From Reyranella sp. (lineage in GTDB: Bacteria; Pseudomonadota; Alphaproteobacteria; Reyranellales; Reyranellaceae), in assembly GCF_030651995.1 (NCBI RefSeq), contig NZ_JAUSBN010000050.1, positions 1-52,579 of the forward strand: a stretch of DNA of 52,579 nt, read 5' to 3'. Below are positions 33,984 through 43,750 of this stretch, in pieces; position 1 is the stretch's first letter, and each line of letters begins with the position of its first letter. The notes under the pieces were generated by a model. The model was given only the letters and a program-made list of their open reading frames with translations. It was not told the origin of the DNA and did no database searches. The position numbers were made by a program, and so were the translations under genes.

Positions 33984-34646
33984 TCAGTCTTTGGGCTGCG
34001 GAACGATGCGCAGGTAGGGCTTCGGCGCCTTCCAGCCGTTCGGGTACTTGGCCTTGGCGGCCTCGTCCGACACGGCGGGGACGATGATCACGTCCTCGCC
34101 CTTCTTCCAGTTCACCGGCGTCGCCACCTGGTGCCGGGCGGTGAGCTGGCAGGATTCGAGGAGCCGCAGCACCTCGTCGAAGTTGCGGCCGCTGCTCATC
34201 GGGTAGGTGAGCATCGCCTTGATCTTCTTGTCGGGGCCGATGATGAACACCGAACGCACCGTGGCATTGTCGGCGGCGGTGCGGCCATCGGACGTCGTGC
34301 CCGCGCCTTCGGGCAGCATGTCATAGGCGGTCGCGACCTTGAGTTCGGGATCGCCGATCATCGGGAAGGTGACGGCGTGGCCCTGCGTCTCTTCGATGTC
34401 CTTGGCCCACTTGGAGTGGTTGGTGACGGGATCGACCGAGAGGCCGACGATCTTGGTGTTGAGCTTGTCGAACTGCGGCTTGAGACCGGCCATGTAACCC
34501 AGCTCGGTGGTGCAGACCGGCGTGAAGTCCTTGGGATGCGAGAACAGGATCGCCCAGCTGTCGCCGATCCACTTGTGGAACTCGATCGGACCCTGGGTCG
34601 TTTCGGCCTTGAAGTCCGGGGCAGTCGAATTGATGCGAAGCGTCAT
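33984..34646 (-). CDS. 1-Cys peroxiredoxin (Prx6 type)
   Basis: This 220-residue peroxiredoxin reduces peroxides. The peroxidatic Cys45 lies in FTPVCTTELG, preceded by LFSHPKD, and the long C-terminal domain with GRNFDEVLRLLESCQLT and TPVNWKKGEDVIIVP is characteristic of the Prx6/1-Cys group. GGAGGA on the minus strand supports ATG 34646. It stands alone among minus-strand genes and directly follows repeat copy C. The reductant partner is not visible. Confidence 0.94.
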   Translation of the reverse strand: MTLRINSTAPDFKAETTQGPIEFHKWIGDSWAILFSHPKDFTPVCTTELGYMAGLKPQFDKLNTKIVGLSVDPVTNHSKWAKDIEETQGHAVTFPMIGDPELKVATAYDMLPEGAGTTSDGRTAADNATVRSVFIIGPDKKIKAMLTYPMSSGRNFDEVLRLLESCQLTARHQVATPVNWKKGEDVIIVPAVSDEAAKAKYPNGWKAPKPYLRIVPQPKD

Positions 34647-34697
34647 GGTTGAAGTCCTCCGTTTCGGGCCGCACCTCAACCTTTCCGCCCAGCGAGG

Positions 34698-35450
34698 TCA
34701 AGCCTTGGAAGGAATCCAGCTCGCGAGGCCCAATCCACCATCAACTTCTACTGTCGTACCCACCACATAGCGGCCAAATCTTTCCGAGAGAATCGCGACG
34801 GCGACCTGTGCGATGTCGTCGGGCGTGCCGGCGCGGCCGAGCGGGATTTGCGCGACCAGCTCCGCGAGATTGTCCGCCACGAAGCCGCCGCCCGGAATCG
34901 CGCCCGGCGCGATCGCGTTCACGCGGATGCCGTCGGGCGCGAGCACGCGCGCGAGTTCCTTCATGACCATGGTCATGCCGGCCTTCGAGGCGCTGTAGTG
35001 GGCCAGGTTGCGCGGCGTCTCGCGGTGCTGCGAGGTGACCAGGATCATGCGGCCCTTGATCTTGTTGTCGCGCATGTGACGACCGACTTCGCGGGCGAGG
35101 AAGAAGCCGGAGCGCAGGTTGATGTCGGTCATCAGATCCCATGTCTCCTCGCTGACCGACAGCGGCGTGTCGACCTCGAGACGGCGTGGGCTCGCCGCAT
35201 GGACGAACAGGGAGATCGAACCGAGCTTCTTCACGGCCCCGTCGAGCAGGCCCTTCCAGCCGTCGCGCTTCGACAGGTCGGCGGCAAGGAAATCGATGCC
35301 GTCCTCGGCGGGCGGGGCAGCGATGTCGCTGCCGAGCACGGTCGCGCCCTCGGCCTTGAGTGCCCTGGCGATGCCGCGGCCGATGCCGCCGGCGCAGCCG
35401 GTGATCAGGGCGCGCTCGCCCTCCAGAAGTTTCATGCTCATGAGGGGCAT
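34698..35450 (-). CDS. Short-chain dehydrogenase/reductase
   Basis: This 250-residue SDR has the nucleotide-binding TGCAGGIGRGIA (about 17-28), a HAAS variant of the NNAG motif, the catalytic YSASKAG (Tyr-X3-Lys), and the C-terminal G..VEVDGG. An Asp (LGSDIA) after the second strand suggests NAD preference. Three ATGs (35450, 35441, 35435) compete and none has a clear ribosome-binding site. It is divergent from tlyA. Substrate unknown. Confidence 0.9.
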   Translation of the reverse strand: MPLMSMKLLEGERALITGCAGGIGRGIARALKAEGATVLGSDIAAPPAEDGIDFLAADLSKRDGWKGLLDGAVKKLGSISLFVHAASPRRLEVDTPLSVSEETWDLMTDINLRSGFFLAREVGRHMRDNKIKGRMILVTSQHRETPRNLAHYSASKAGMTMVMKELARVLAPDGIRVNAIAPGAIPGGGFVADNLAELVAQIPLGRAGTPDDIAQVAVAILSERFGRYVVGTTVEVDGGLGLASWIPSKA

Positions 35451-35479
35451 GCTAGCAGGTCGTCCGAAGGGAGACAGTA

Positions 35480-36209
<730 letters not shown>

Positions 36210-36235
<26 letters not shown>

Positions 36236-37172
36236 ACTTGTTGTTGTCGGCCAGCGTCTCGAACGATGCGAAGTTCGCCTTCAGGAGCGGCTCGTAGGGT
36301 AGGCCGCGATTGGCCACCATGTAGAAGCGGCCGCCGGGTTTGAGGGCGCGGGCGGCGACGGCGATGAAGCCCTGGCCGAGCGCCGGCTCCGCGGCGCGCC
36401 CGGCATGGAACGGCGGATTGCAGACGATGGCGTCGTAGGCCGCGGGCGCCGGCTCGTTGATCAGGTCGAGCCAATGGAATGTCGCCCGCGGATCGGGGAC
36501 GTTCGCCCGGGCGGCTTCGACGGCGCGGTGCTCGGCGTCGATGCCGTCGATCTTTGTGATCGCAGGGCAGGTGGCGAGCACGTGCCGCGTCAGGAATCCC
36601 CAGCCACATCCGAAATCGGCGACATGGCCCGAGAGGTCGTGCGGAAGATGGGTCGCCAGGAGGGCGGACCCGTCGTCGACATGATCCCACGAGAAGACGC
36701 CCGGTTGGCTCAGCCACGAGCCGTCGCCGACCGGCTGCAGGGTCGTGAGCTTCTGCCAGTAGTCGGGCGGTGTGGGCTCGCCCTTCGTGAACCAGAAGAC
36801 GCGGCTGTGGTACTTCGAGAGCGTGTCGACGCCGCTGAAGGCCTTGCCGACATGCTTCTCGAGGCTCGCCGCCCCGTCATCGTTGGCGCCGGCACAGACC
36901 AGCGTGCCGCCGGCTGCGAGCAGCACCCAGCCGCGCGCGATGTTGGCGAAGTTCTCTTCCTTGTGCTTGGTCAGCAGCACGAGGCCGAGTTCGTGCCCGC
37001 CGCTCTCCAGCCGCGGCACGGCCTGCTTCAGGCGCAGATAGGCCGGCCGGAACGACTGCTCCGCGTCGATCTCCGCGAAGGGCGGATCCTCGGCGCGCAG
37101 GAAGAACGCCCGCCTGGCGGCGAGCGCTCCGGTGTCGAAGGCGTGGGCGAGGGCGCGTGTCGCCTGGCTCAC
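36210..37172 (-). CDS. Class I methyltransferase, RsmC/RlmG-like
   Basis: This 320-residue protein has a degenerate N-terminal methyltransferase-like half and a C-terminal catalytic half with VADFGCGWGFL (SAM loop) and IVCNPPFHAG, the NPPF motif of base-amino methyltransferases. This two-half layout is that of RsmC/RlmG, which methylate guanine in rRNA. The start is GTG 37172, overlapping the stop of the upstream alcohol dehydrogenase (GTGA), so translation is coupled. Its 3' end overlaps convergent tlyA by 26 bp. Confidence 0.87.
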
Positions 37173-38221
37173 GGAACGAGGACGGCCCGCCCCATGATCA
37201 GGCCCTTGCGCAGTTCCTGCAGCGTCGTGTCGGCCTCGTCGAGCGTGCGCTTGACGACCGGCACCGGCGTCACCTTGCCGGCGGTGACGAGGTCCATCAT
37301 TTCCTTCATCTCGCCCGGGCTGCCCGTGACGGAGCCCACGATCTGGCAGCCGGTGAAGGCGAACATCGGCATCGGCAGCGAGAAGGTGCCGCCGAACAGG
37401 CCGACGACGACCAGGCGGCCGCCGCGGGCCAGCGCCTTGACGCCGAACTGTGCGGTGCTCTCGGCGCCCACGAAGTCGATGGCCGCGCCCACGCCGGTGC
37501 CGCCGGTGAGTTCGAAGACCTTCTTGCGGGCATCCTTGTCGCGCGGATCGATGGCGGCGACCGCCCCGTTGTCGAGGGCGAGCTTGCGCTTGTTCTCGTC
37601 GATGTCTGCAACGATCGGCGCATGGCCCAGCACCGATTGGGCGAACTTCACGCCCATCAGACCGACGCCGCCGGCACCGATCACCAGGATGGGCTTGCCT
37701 GCATCCTCGCCGACCGCCTTCTTGACCGCGCTGAAGGCGGTGATGCCGGAGCAGGCATAGAGGCAGGCCAGCTCGGTCGGGATGTCGCCGTAAGGATAGA
37801 GGTACTTCGCGTCGGGGACGAGGACATGGTCGGCATAACCGCCGTCCTTGTTGACGCCGAGCGCACGCGGCGTCGGGCAGAGATGCTCGCGGCCATTGGC
37901 GCAGTACCAGCAGGTGCCGCAGCCGATCCAGGGATAGACCACGGCCTTGTCGCCGACCCTGGCGCCCTTGGCATCGGGACCCAGCGCCACGACCTCGCCC
38001 ACGATCTCGTGGCCCATGGTGCGCGGCGGGTTCATCGTCTTCTGCGTCGACACCTTGTTGCCGCCGCCCATGTCGAAGAAGCCTTCCCACAGGTGCACGT
38101 CGCTGTGGCAGACGCCGGCGGCCGTGACCTTGACCAGCACTTCGGCGCCCTGGGGCGCGGGATTGCTCTCTTCAACCTTCTGCAGGGGCTGGCCGAACTC
38201 GACGACCTTGTAGCTCTTCAT
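37169..38221 (-). CDS. Zinc-dependent alcohol dehydrogenase
   Basis: This 350-residue MDR-family alcohol dehydrogenase has catalytic zinc ligands in GVCHSDVHLW and GHEIVGEV, the structural-zinc Cys cluster GCGTCWYCANGREHLC, and the NAD loop GAGGVGLMG followed by an acidic residue (VADID). No signal peptide. ATG 38221 has GGAGAAG upstream; the longer frame upstream lacks family similarity. It is coupled to the methyltransferase. Physiological alcohol unknown. Confidence 0.93.
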   Translation of the reverse strand: MKSYKVVEFGQPLQKVEESNPAPQGAEVLVKVTAAGVCHSDVHLWEGFFDMGGGNKVSTQKTMNPPRTMGHEIVGEVVALGPDAKGARVGDKAVVYPWIGCGTCWYCANGREHLCPTPRALGVNKDGGYADHVLVPDAKYLYPYGDIPTELACLYACSGITAFSAVKKAVGEDAGKPILVIGAGGVGLMGVKFAQSVLGHAPIVADIDENKRKLALDNGAVAAIDPRDKDARKKVFELTGGTGVGAAIDFVGAESTAQFGVKALARGGRLVVVGLFGGTFSLPMPMFAFTGCQIVGSVTGSPGEMKEMMDLVTAGKVTPVPVVKRTLDEADTTLQELRKGLIMGRAVLVP

Positions 38222-38323
38222 TGGGACTTCTCCGTTGCGAACCCGGGCGGAGAATAAGCCGAAAGAAGCGCCGCGTCTGCGTTGCCCGTGAGGCCCCGAA
38301 TGCCGCAGAACACCACAGTTCAA

Positions 38324-38346
38324 GATTGTCGAAAGTTTCGAAAATC
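38324..38346. promoter_or_regulatory. 23-bp interrupted palindrome, candidate operator
   Basis: GATT-G-TCGAAA-G-TTTCGA-A-AATC has all ten outer pairs complementary, giving a 23-bp dyad. It lies in the 203-bp intergenic region between the divergent alcohol dehydrogenase and the ABC transporter cluster, 79 bases before the latter's first ATG. The GntR/FCD regulator encoded at 42958 is the closest candidate to bind it. Confidence 0.5.
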
Positions 38347-38424
38347 TGGTTTACTTACGAGGATCGATCCGCCACGATCTATTCCAACGACGTTCAAATC
38401 AATAAACGTCGAAGGAGGAAACGG

Positions 38425-39648
38425 ATGCGTGAGCGGGTGGGCTCATGGCGGCGTCGCCATGTCTTGGCAGGATTGTTGGGCTCGACGGCAATGCTGGCGG
38501 CGCCGGTGATCGGACGAGCAGCGCCTTCGGGCAAGCCGGTGCGCGTTGGCGGCACGCTCTCGCTGACGGGCTTCCTGGCGCAGACCGCTGTCATCCACAA
38601 GATCGCCTCGGAAATCATGGTCGAGGAGATCAACAGCCGCGACGGCTTCCTCGGGCGGCCGGTCGAGTACGTGTTGCTCGACGACCAATCCAAGCCGGAC
38701 GTGGCGCGCAGCCTCTACGAGAAGCTGATCACGGTCGACAAGGTCGACCTGATCCAGGGCCCCTATGCGACGGCGCCGATCCTGGCGGCGATGGGCGTGG
38801 CCCAACGCTACGGCAAGGTCATCATCCAGAGCAGCATGGGCATCCCGAAGCTGCAGACCTACGACATGGCATTTCCGGCGACGCCGTTCGGACCGGAACC
38901 GGACAAGACCTATCCCAACGTGATCCTGGACGCGATGGCCAGCCTGCCGACGCCGCCCAGGAGCATGGTCATCCTGACCAGCAAGTTCCCCTCGGCCCAA
39001 TTCATGGCGCAGGGCATGAAGGTGGAGGCGGAGAAGCGCGGCGTGAAGGTGCCACTCTATCTCGAATACGAGTCCGGGAACCGCGACTTCGGCGCCATTG
39101 CCGCGCGCGTGAAGGAGGCCAATGCCGACTTCCTGTGGGTCGGATCGCTGGGACTGGAGAGCAACCAGGTCCTCGAGGCGCTGCGCAAGCTCGACTACAC
39201 GCCCAAGAGCAGCTTCCATCTCTATCCCGCGCCGGGGCCGCTGGCACTGTCGCCCGACGGCAATCTCGTCTGGTCGTCGACCTTCCTCGAGCCGGACGAG
39301 CCCTTCATGAGCCGGCCCGGTGTCGCCAGGATCGCCGCGGCCTACAAGGAGCGCGCGACCAAGGCCAACCTGCCGTATCCGCTGATCGATGCGCAGGCCG
39401 CCGGCATGGTCTCTGAGTGGCAGATCCTCGAGCAGGGTGTGAACGGCGCGAAGAGCCTCGAGGACAAGCAGATCGCCGCCTTCCTGAAGAAGAACGTGGT
39501 CAACACGATCTACGGGCCGATGAAGTTCGATGGCCTCTACAATCACGGCGCCCCGGCGCAGCTCATCCGGCAGGTGCAGAACAAGCAATGGAAGGTCGTC
39601 TGGCCGCGGGAGTTCGCCGCGCCCGGCGTGAAGCTGATCGGGCCGTAA
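38425..39648 (+). CDS. ABC transporter substrate-binding protein (branched-chain/aromatic type)
   Basis: This 407-residue periplasmic binding protein belongs to the LivK/Peripla_BP_6 group, which binds amino acids or aromatic acids. The leader has twin Arg (SWRRRHVLAGLLGSTAML) and ends near GRA at about residue 33, so export may be by Tat or Sec. The mature part opens VRVGGTLSLTG and has a QGPYATAPILAA block. AAGGAGGA precedes the ATG by 5 bases. It is first in the importer operon, 6 bp from livH. The ligand cannot be read from sequence. Confidence 0.9.
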   Translation: MRERVGSWRRRHVLAGLLGSTAMLAAPVIGRAAPSGKPVRVGGTLSLTGFLAQTAVIHKIASEIMVEEINSRDGFLGRPVEYVLLDDQSKPDVARSLYEKLITVDKVDLIQGPYATAPILAAMGVAQRYGKVIIQSSMGIPKLQTYDMAFPATPFGPEPDKTYPNVILDAMASLPTPPRSMVILTSKFPSAQFMAQGMKVEAEKRGVKVPLYLEYESGNRDFGAIAARVKEANADFLWVGSLGLESNQVLEALRKLDYTPKSSFHLYPAPGPLALSPDGNLVWSSTFLEPDEPFMSRPGVARIAAAYKERATKANLPYPLIDAQAAGMVSEWQILEQGVNGAKSLEDKQIAAFLKKNVVNTIYGPMKFDGLYNHGAPAQLIRQVQNKQWKVVWPREFAAPGVKLIGP

Positions 39649-39654
39649 CGTCGG

Positions 39655-40506
39655 ATGCCAAGTGCAACGCTTCTCGGCCAGGCGCTGATCTCGGGCGTGC
39701 TGGCCGGTGGGATGTATGGATTGCTGGCGCTGGGTCTCAGCCTGAGCTGGGGCCTGCTGCGGCTGGTCAATCTCAGCCATTTCGCGCTCGCCTTCCTCGC
39801 GGCCTACCTGACCTACGAGCTCGGTACGACCTATCACGTCGCCCCGTGGTGGTCGGTGATGGTCATCGTGCCGGCCATGTTCGCGATCGGCCTGGCGCAG
39901 CACTGGGTGTTCGTGCGTTTCAAGGTGAACGAGCTGGGCTCGCTGCTGATCACCTTCAGCTTCGCCGTCATGCTCGAAGTCGGCATCCAGCTCTACTGGA
40001 CGGCGGACTACCGCCGCTTCGAGACGCACTACGCGACCTGGTCGATCAAGGCCGGGCCGTTCTACATTCCCGTGCTGGAGCTGATCCTGTGCCTGGTGGC
40101 GGGCGTGCTGGCCTGGGGCACGTGGCTGTGGCTGCGCAAGACCTATGTCGGCAAGGCCTTGCGGGCCAGCGCGGAGGATGCCGACATCGCGGCCGCCTAC
40201 GGCGTCGATCACCGCAAGCTCGCCTATCTGCTCTCGGGCATCGGGGCGGCCTATGCCGGCGTCGCCGGCACCTTCATCGCCCTGATCGCGACCCTGGCGC
40301 CGGCCCAGATCTGGGCTTGGCTGGGTGTCGTCTTCGCGGTGGTGATCATCGGCCGGCTCGGCAATCCGCTGGGCGCCCTGTTCGCCGGCCTGCTGATCGG
40401 CGCCAGCGAGTCGATCGCCATGGCGGTCATCAGTCCCGCCTGGGCGCCGGTCGTCTCCTTCTCGGTGCTGATCGCCATCCTGCTGTGGGACCCGGAGTGG
40501 TCATGA
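39655..40506 (+). CDS. livH: Branched-chain-type ABC permease LivH
   Basis: This 283-residue integral membrane protein is the first permease of the importer. It has about eight hydrophobic helices, beginning GQALISGVLAGGMYGLLALGLSL, with the family loop GKALRASAEDADIAAAYGVD (EAA-like, about 161-180) that contacts the ATPase. Its stop overlaps the start of the fused LivM-LivG gene (ATGA), so the two are coupled. Confidence 0.93.
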   Translation: MPSATLLGQALISGVLAGGMYGLLALGLSLSWGLLRLVNLSHFALAFLAAYLTYELGTTYHVAPWWSVMVIVPAMFAIGLAQHWVFVRFKVNELGSLLITFSFAVMLEVGIQLYWTADYRRFETHYATWSIKAGPFYIPVLELILCLVAGVLAWGTWLWLRKTYVGKALRASAEDADIAAAYGVDHRKLAYLLSGIGAAYAGVAGTFIALIATLAPAQIWAWLGVVFAVVIIGRLGNPLGALFAGLLIGASESIAMAVISPAWAPVVSFSVLIAILLWDPEWS

Positions 40507-42251
40507 CCACGGGGCATACAATTCCCAAGGTCGCGGCGGTCCTCGGCATTGCTGTCTTCGCGATCCTGCCGACCGCGGGCTTGCCGGCCTTCTACGATTC
40601 GTTCTTCTATCTCGTCTTCTTCTGGATCTCGCTGTCGACGAGCTGGGCGCTGCTCTCGGGGTTCGCGGGCTATTTCAGCCTGGGGCATGCTGCCTTCTTC
40701 GGTGTCGGCATGTACACGACCGCGACGCTGACGACCAAGGCGGACGTGCCGTTCCTCCTGACGGTGCCGATCGCGGCGGCAATGGCGGCCCTGCTGGGCG
40801 TCGGCATCGGCGCGGTCGTGTTCCGCATGAAGCGGCTGCGCGGCGAGCTGTTCGCGCTGCTGACGCTCGCGGTCACCTTCGTGATCGCCACGATCATCCT
40901 CAACACGCCGATCGACGGCGGCGCCGGCGTTTTCATGAGCGCCGTGCCGATGCCGAATCTGATGCCGACCCAGACCGGCACGATCTACGTGCTGGGCTTC
41001 GCGATGTGCGTGCTCACGCTCGGCATCGCGTGGTGGGTCGCCCATTCGCGGCTCGGCCTCGGCCTGTTCGCCATCCACGACGACGAGGATGTGGCCGAAG
41101 CCAAGGGCGTGCCGACCTTCCGCTACAAACTGGTCGCCTTCGCGCTGTCGGCGGGCATTGCGGGTGCCGTGGGCGGCATCCATGCGATGTATGTCGGCTT
41201 CCTCACGGTCGCCGGCACCTTCGAACTCACCGTGCCGCTTTACGTCGTGCTGATGAGCGTGCTGGGCGGCTCGCGCAACTGGTTCGGCCCGGCCGTCGGG
41301 GCGACGATCATCACGACCCTTCTCTACGCCTTCATCAGCGGCGGAGAGGCAATGGTGGGGCGCGCGATCGTTGCCCTGATCCTGATCCTGGCCATCCTCT
41401 GGCTGCCGGACGGCATCGTGCCGGCGCTCAAGGCGTGGCTGAAGCCGCGGCGGCCCGTCCAAGAGAAACCACATGCTGCCGTGGTGCCGGTCGTACCGGT
41501 CACGCCGCCCCGGATCGGCACGCGCAACCTCCTCGAGGCGAGGGGAGCGGCCAAGCGGTTCGGCGGCCTGCAGGCGCTGGCAGGAGTAGACCTCGACGTG
41601 CGCGAGGGGGAAATCCTCGGGCTGGTCGGGCCAAACGGTTCCGGCAAGACCACCCTGATCAACGTCATCTCGGGCTTCTATCCGCTCAGCGGCGGCACGA
41701 TCACGGTGGACGGCGCGGAGATCGGCCACCTGCCGGCGCACGAGATCGCCTGCCGCGGCGTGGCGCGGACCTACCAGATCCCGCGACCGTTCGCGAACAT
41801 GAGCGTGTTCGACAACGTGGCGATGGCCGCCACCTTCGGCGGGCCGCCGCGCACCGCCACCGAGATCAGGGACGAAGCACTGCACTGGATCGGCTTCACC
41901 GGGCTCGCCGGCAAGGAAGAGGCGCTGCCGGCCGCGCTGAACCTGCACGAGCGCAAGTTCCTGGAACTGGCCCGCGCGCTGGCGGCCAAGCCCAAGCTGC
42001 TGCTGCTCGACGAGGTCCTGTCTGGGCTCAATCCGGCCGAGGTCGACAATGCCATCCGGCTTGTGCGGGCCATCCGCGCGCAGGGCGCCACCATCGTGTT
42101 CGTCGAGCATCTCATGCGGGCCGTGGTCGAGCTTTCCGACCGGGTGGCCGTCCTGAACGAAGGCAAGCTCTTCGCGCTGGGTGCCCCGCGCGAAGTCATG
42201 CGCGATCCGCGCGTCGTCAGCATCTATCTCGGCAAGGCCTATGCTGCTTGA
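40503..42251 (+). CDS. Fused LivM permease-LivG ATPase
   Basis: This 582-residue protein joins two ABC subunits. Residues 1 to about 315 are a LivM permease (SGFAGYFSLGHAAFFG, then the DDEDVAEAKGV loop). A Pro/Arg/Val linker (about 316-340) leads to a LivG ATPase (about 345-582). Walker A is GPNGSGKTT (376-384) and Walker B is LLLLDEV. The ABC signature is altered: where LSGGQ or LPYGQQ is expected the sequence reads LNLHERK (479-485). A variant signature occurs in some LivG branches. It overlaps livH by 4 bp and livF by 11 bp. Confidence 0.92.
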   Translation: MTTGHTIPKVAAVLGIAVFAILPTAGLPAFYDSFFYLVFFWISLSTSWALLSGFAGYFSLGHAAFFGVGMYTTATLTTKADVPFLLTVPIAAAMAALLGVGIGAVVFRMKRLRGELFALLTLAVTFVIATIILNTPIDGGAGVFMSAVPMPNLMPTQTGTIYVLGFAMCVLTLGIAWWVAHSRLGLGLFAIHDDEDVAEAKGVPTFRYKLVAFALSAGIAGAVGGIHAMYVGFLTVAGTFELTVPLYVVLMSVLGGSRNWFGPAVGATIITTLLYAFISGGEAMVGRAIVALILILAILWLPDGIVPALKAWLKPRRPVQEKPHAAVVPVVPVTPPRIGTRNLLEARGAAKRFGGLQALAGVDLDVREGEILGLVGPNGSGKTTLINVISGFYPLSGGTITVDGAEIGHLPAHEIACRGVARTYQIPRPFANMSVFDNVAMAATFGGPPRTATEIRDEALHWIGFTGLAGKEEALPAALNLHERKFLELARALAAKPKLLLLDEVLSGLNPAEVDNAIRLVRAIRAQGATIVFVEHLMRAVVELSDRVAVLNEGKLFALGAPREVMRDPRVVSIYLGKAYAA

Positions 42252-42948
42252 AGTCCGCAACCTCCATGTCGGCTACGGCGACGCACCCGCGGAGTGGGAC
42301 GTCTCGCTCGACGTCGATGCCGGCGAGATCGTGTCGGTGATCGGACCCAACGGCGCGGGCAAGACGACCTTGATCAACGCCATCGCCGGCATGCTGCGCT
42401 GCCGGCAGGGCGAGTTGCGTTTCGATGGGACCGACATGAAGCGCGTGCGCCCGCACGGCTATTGCAGCCACGGCATCGCCCTCGTGCCCGAGGGGCGGCG
42501 GCTGTTCACCAAGATGACGGTCGAGGAGAATCTCGAACTGGGCTGCTATCTGCCGGGGCCACGGGCGGCGCGGGCGCAGTCGCTGGAACGCGTCTACGAC
42601 CTGTTCCCGATCCTGCGCCAGAAGCGGTCCCAGCCGGCCGGCGAACTGTCGGGCGGGCAGCAGCAGATGGTGGCGATCGGCCGGGCCCTCATGGCGCAGC
42701 CCCGGATCGTCCTGTTCGACGAGCCGTCACTCGGCCTCGCGCCGACCATCGTCGACGACATGTTCGACATCATCGTCCGCGTGCGCGACGAGGGGGCCGC
42801 CGTGCTGCTGGTCGAGCAGAACGTGCTGAAGGCGCTGGGCGTCGCCGACCGCGCCTATGTGCTGGAGCAGGGGCGCATCGTGGCCACCGGCCTGCCGGAC
42901 GAGCTATTGAAGCAGCCGCACATCCGCGAAGCCTATCTGGGAGTTTGA
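42241..42948 (+). CDS. livF: Branched-chain-type ABC ATPase LivF
   Basis: This 235-residue ATPase is the second nucleotide-binding subunit of the importer. It has Walker A GPNGAGKTT (35-43), the LVPEGRRLF loop typical of LivF, a canonical signature ELSGGQQQMVAIGRAL, and Walker B VLFDEPSLGL. With the altered LivG signature next door, the transporter may have one fully canonical ATP site. It starts inside the end of the livM-livG gene. Confidence 0.94.
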   Translation: MLLEVRNLHVGYGDAPAEWDVSLDVDAGEIVSVIGPNGAGKTTLINAIAGMLRCRQGELRFDGTDMKRVRPHGYCSHGIALVPEGRRLFTKMTVEENLELGCYLPGPRAARAQSLERVYDLFPILRQKRSQPAGELSGGQQQMVAIGRALMAQPRIVLFDEPSLGLAPTIVDDMFDIIVRVRDEGAAVLLVEQNVLKALGVADRAYVLEQGRIVATGLPDELLKQPHIREAYLGV

Positions 42949-42957
42949 GGAGCCTTC

Positions 42958-43740
42958 ATGGCCAAAGTTCTGCCCGCCGCTCCGTTCGAGGGCGCCAACG
43001 AGAACCTGGCGGCGACCACCGCGCCGCAGGATGTCAGCCGCGAGGACGCCGCCACCTTCGACGTCCTGCGCAAGATGCGCGAGGATATCCTGTGCTGCGT
43101 CCTGAAGCCCGACCAGAAGCTGAAATTCGGCGAGCTGCGCCAGCGCTATGACACCAGCGTCGGAACCCTGCGCGAGGCACTGTCGCATCTCGTGTCGGAA
43201 GGCCTCGCTCGCACGGAATCGGGACGCGGGTTCCAGGTTTCGCCGATCTCGCTGGCCGACTTCCTCGATCTCTCCGAGTTGCGGGTCTATCTCGAGACCA
43301 AGACGCTGGCCGACGCGATCCGGCACGGCACCGATGCCTGGGAAGCCGAGATCGTCAGCTCGTACTTCCTGCTGAGCAAACTCGGGGCGCCCAAGCAGGA
43401 CGATCCGCTGTCGGTGAAGCAGGAGTGGGGCAAACGCCACAAGCGCTATCACGACGCGCTGGTGGCGACCTGCCGTTCGCCCTGGTCGCTGCATTACCGG
43501 AGCGAGCTGTTCGACCAGGCCCGCCGGTACCACTGGCTGACCATGATCCACAGCCGGCTGCACCGCCGCAACGAGCATCTCGAGATTCGCGACGCCGTGC
43601 TGGCGCGCGACTCCGATCTCGCCTGCTCCCTGCTGGAGCAGCACATCCGTACCACCGTCGAGCAGGCGGTCGCCGACGTTCCCGGACTGATCCGCGGCAA
43701 TGCCCGCGTGCTGAAGCCCGGCAAGCGTCGCAAGAGCTGA
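42958..43740 (+). CDS. GntR family regulator (FadR/FCD type)
   Basis: This 260-residue regulator has a winged helix near residues 35-92 (FDVLRKMREDIL...LRQRYDTSVGTLREALSHLVSEGLA) and a helical FCD ligand-binding domain after about residue 100. FCD repressors respond to the substrate or an early intermediate of the pathway they control. Here the gene is 10 bp after livF and 11 bp before a VOC gene, inside the catabolic cluster. The 23-bp palindrome at 38324 is a candidate site. Confidence 0.92.
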   Translation: MAKVLPAAPFEGANENLAATTAPQDVSREDAATFDVLRKMREDILCCVLKPDQKLKFGELRQRYDTSVGTLREALSHLVSEGLARTESGRGFQVSPISLADFLDLSELRVYLETKTLADAIRHGTDAWEAEIVSSYFLLSKLGAPKQDDPLSVKQEWGKRHKRYHDALVATCRSPWSLHYRSELFDQARRYHWLTMIHSRLHRRNEHLEIRDAVLARDSDLACSLLEQHIRTTVEQAVADVPGLIRGNARVLKPGKRRKS

Positions 43741-43750
43741 GGAGGGAACC

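Noticed and set aside
37173..38090. Upstream extension of the minus-strand RsmC-like frame
   Set aside because: It overlaps the alcohol dehydrogenase in another frame on the same strand. The GTG at 37172, coupled to the dehydrogenase stop, fits the family start.
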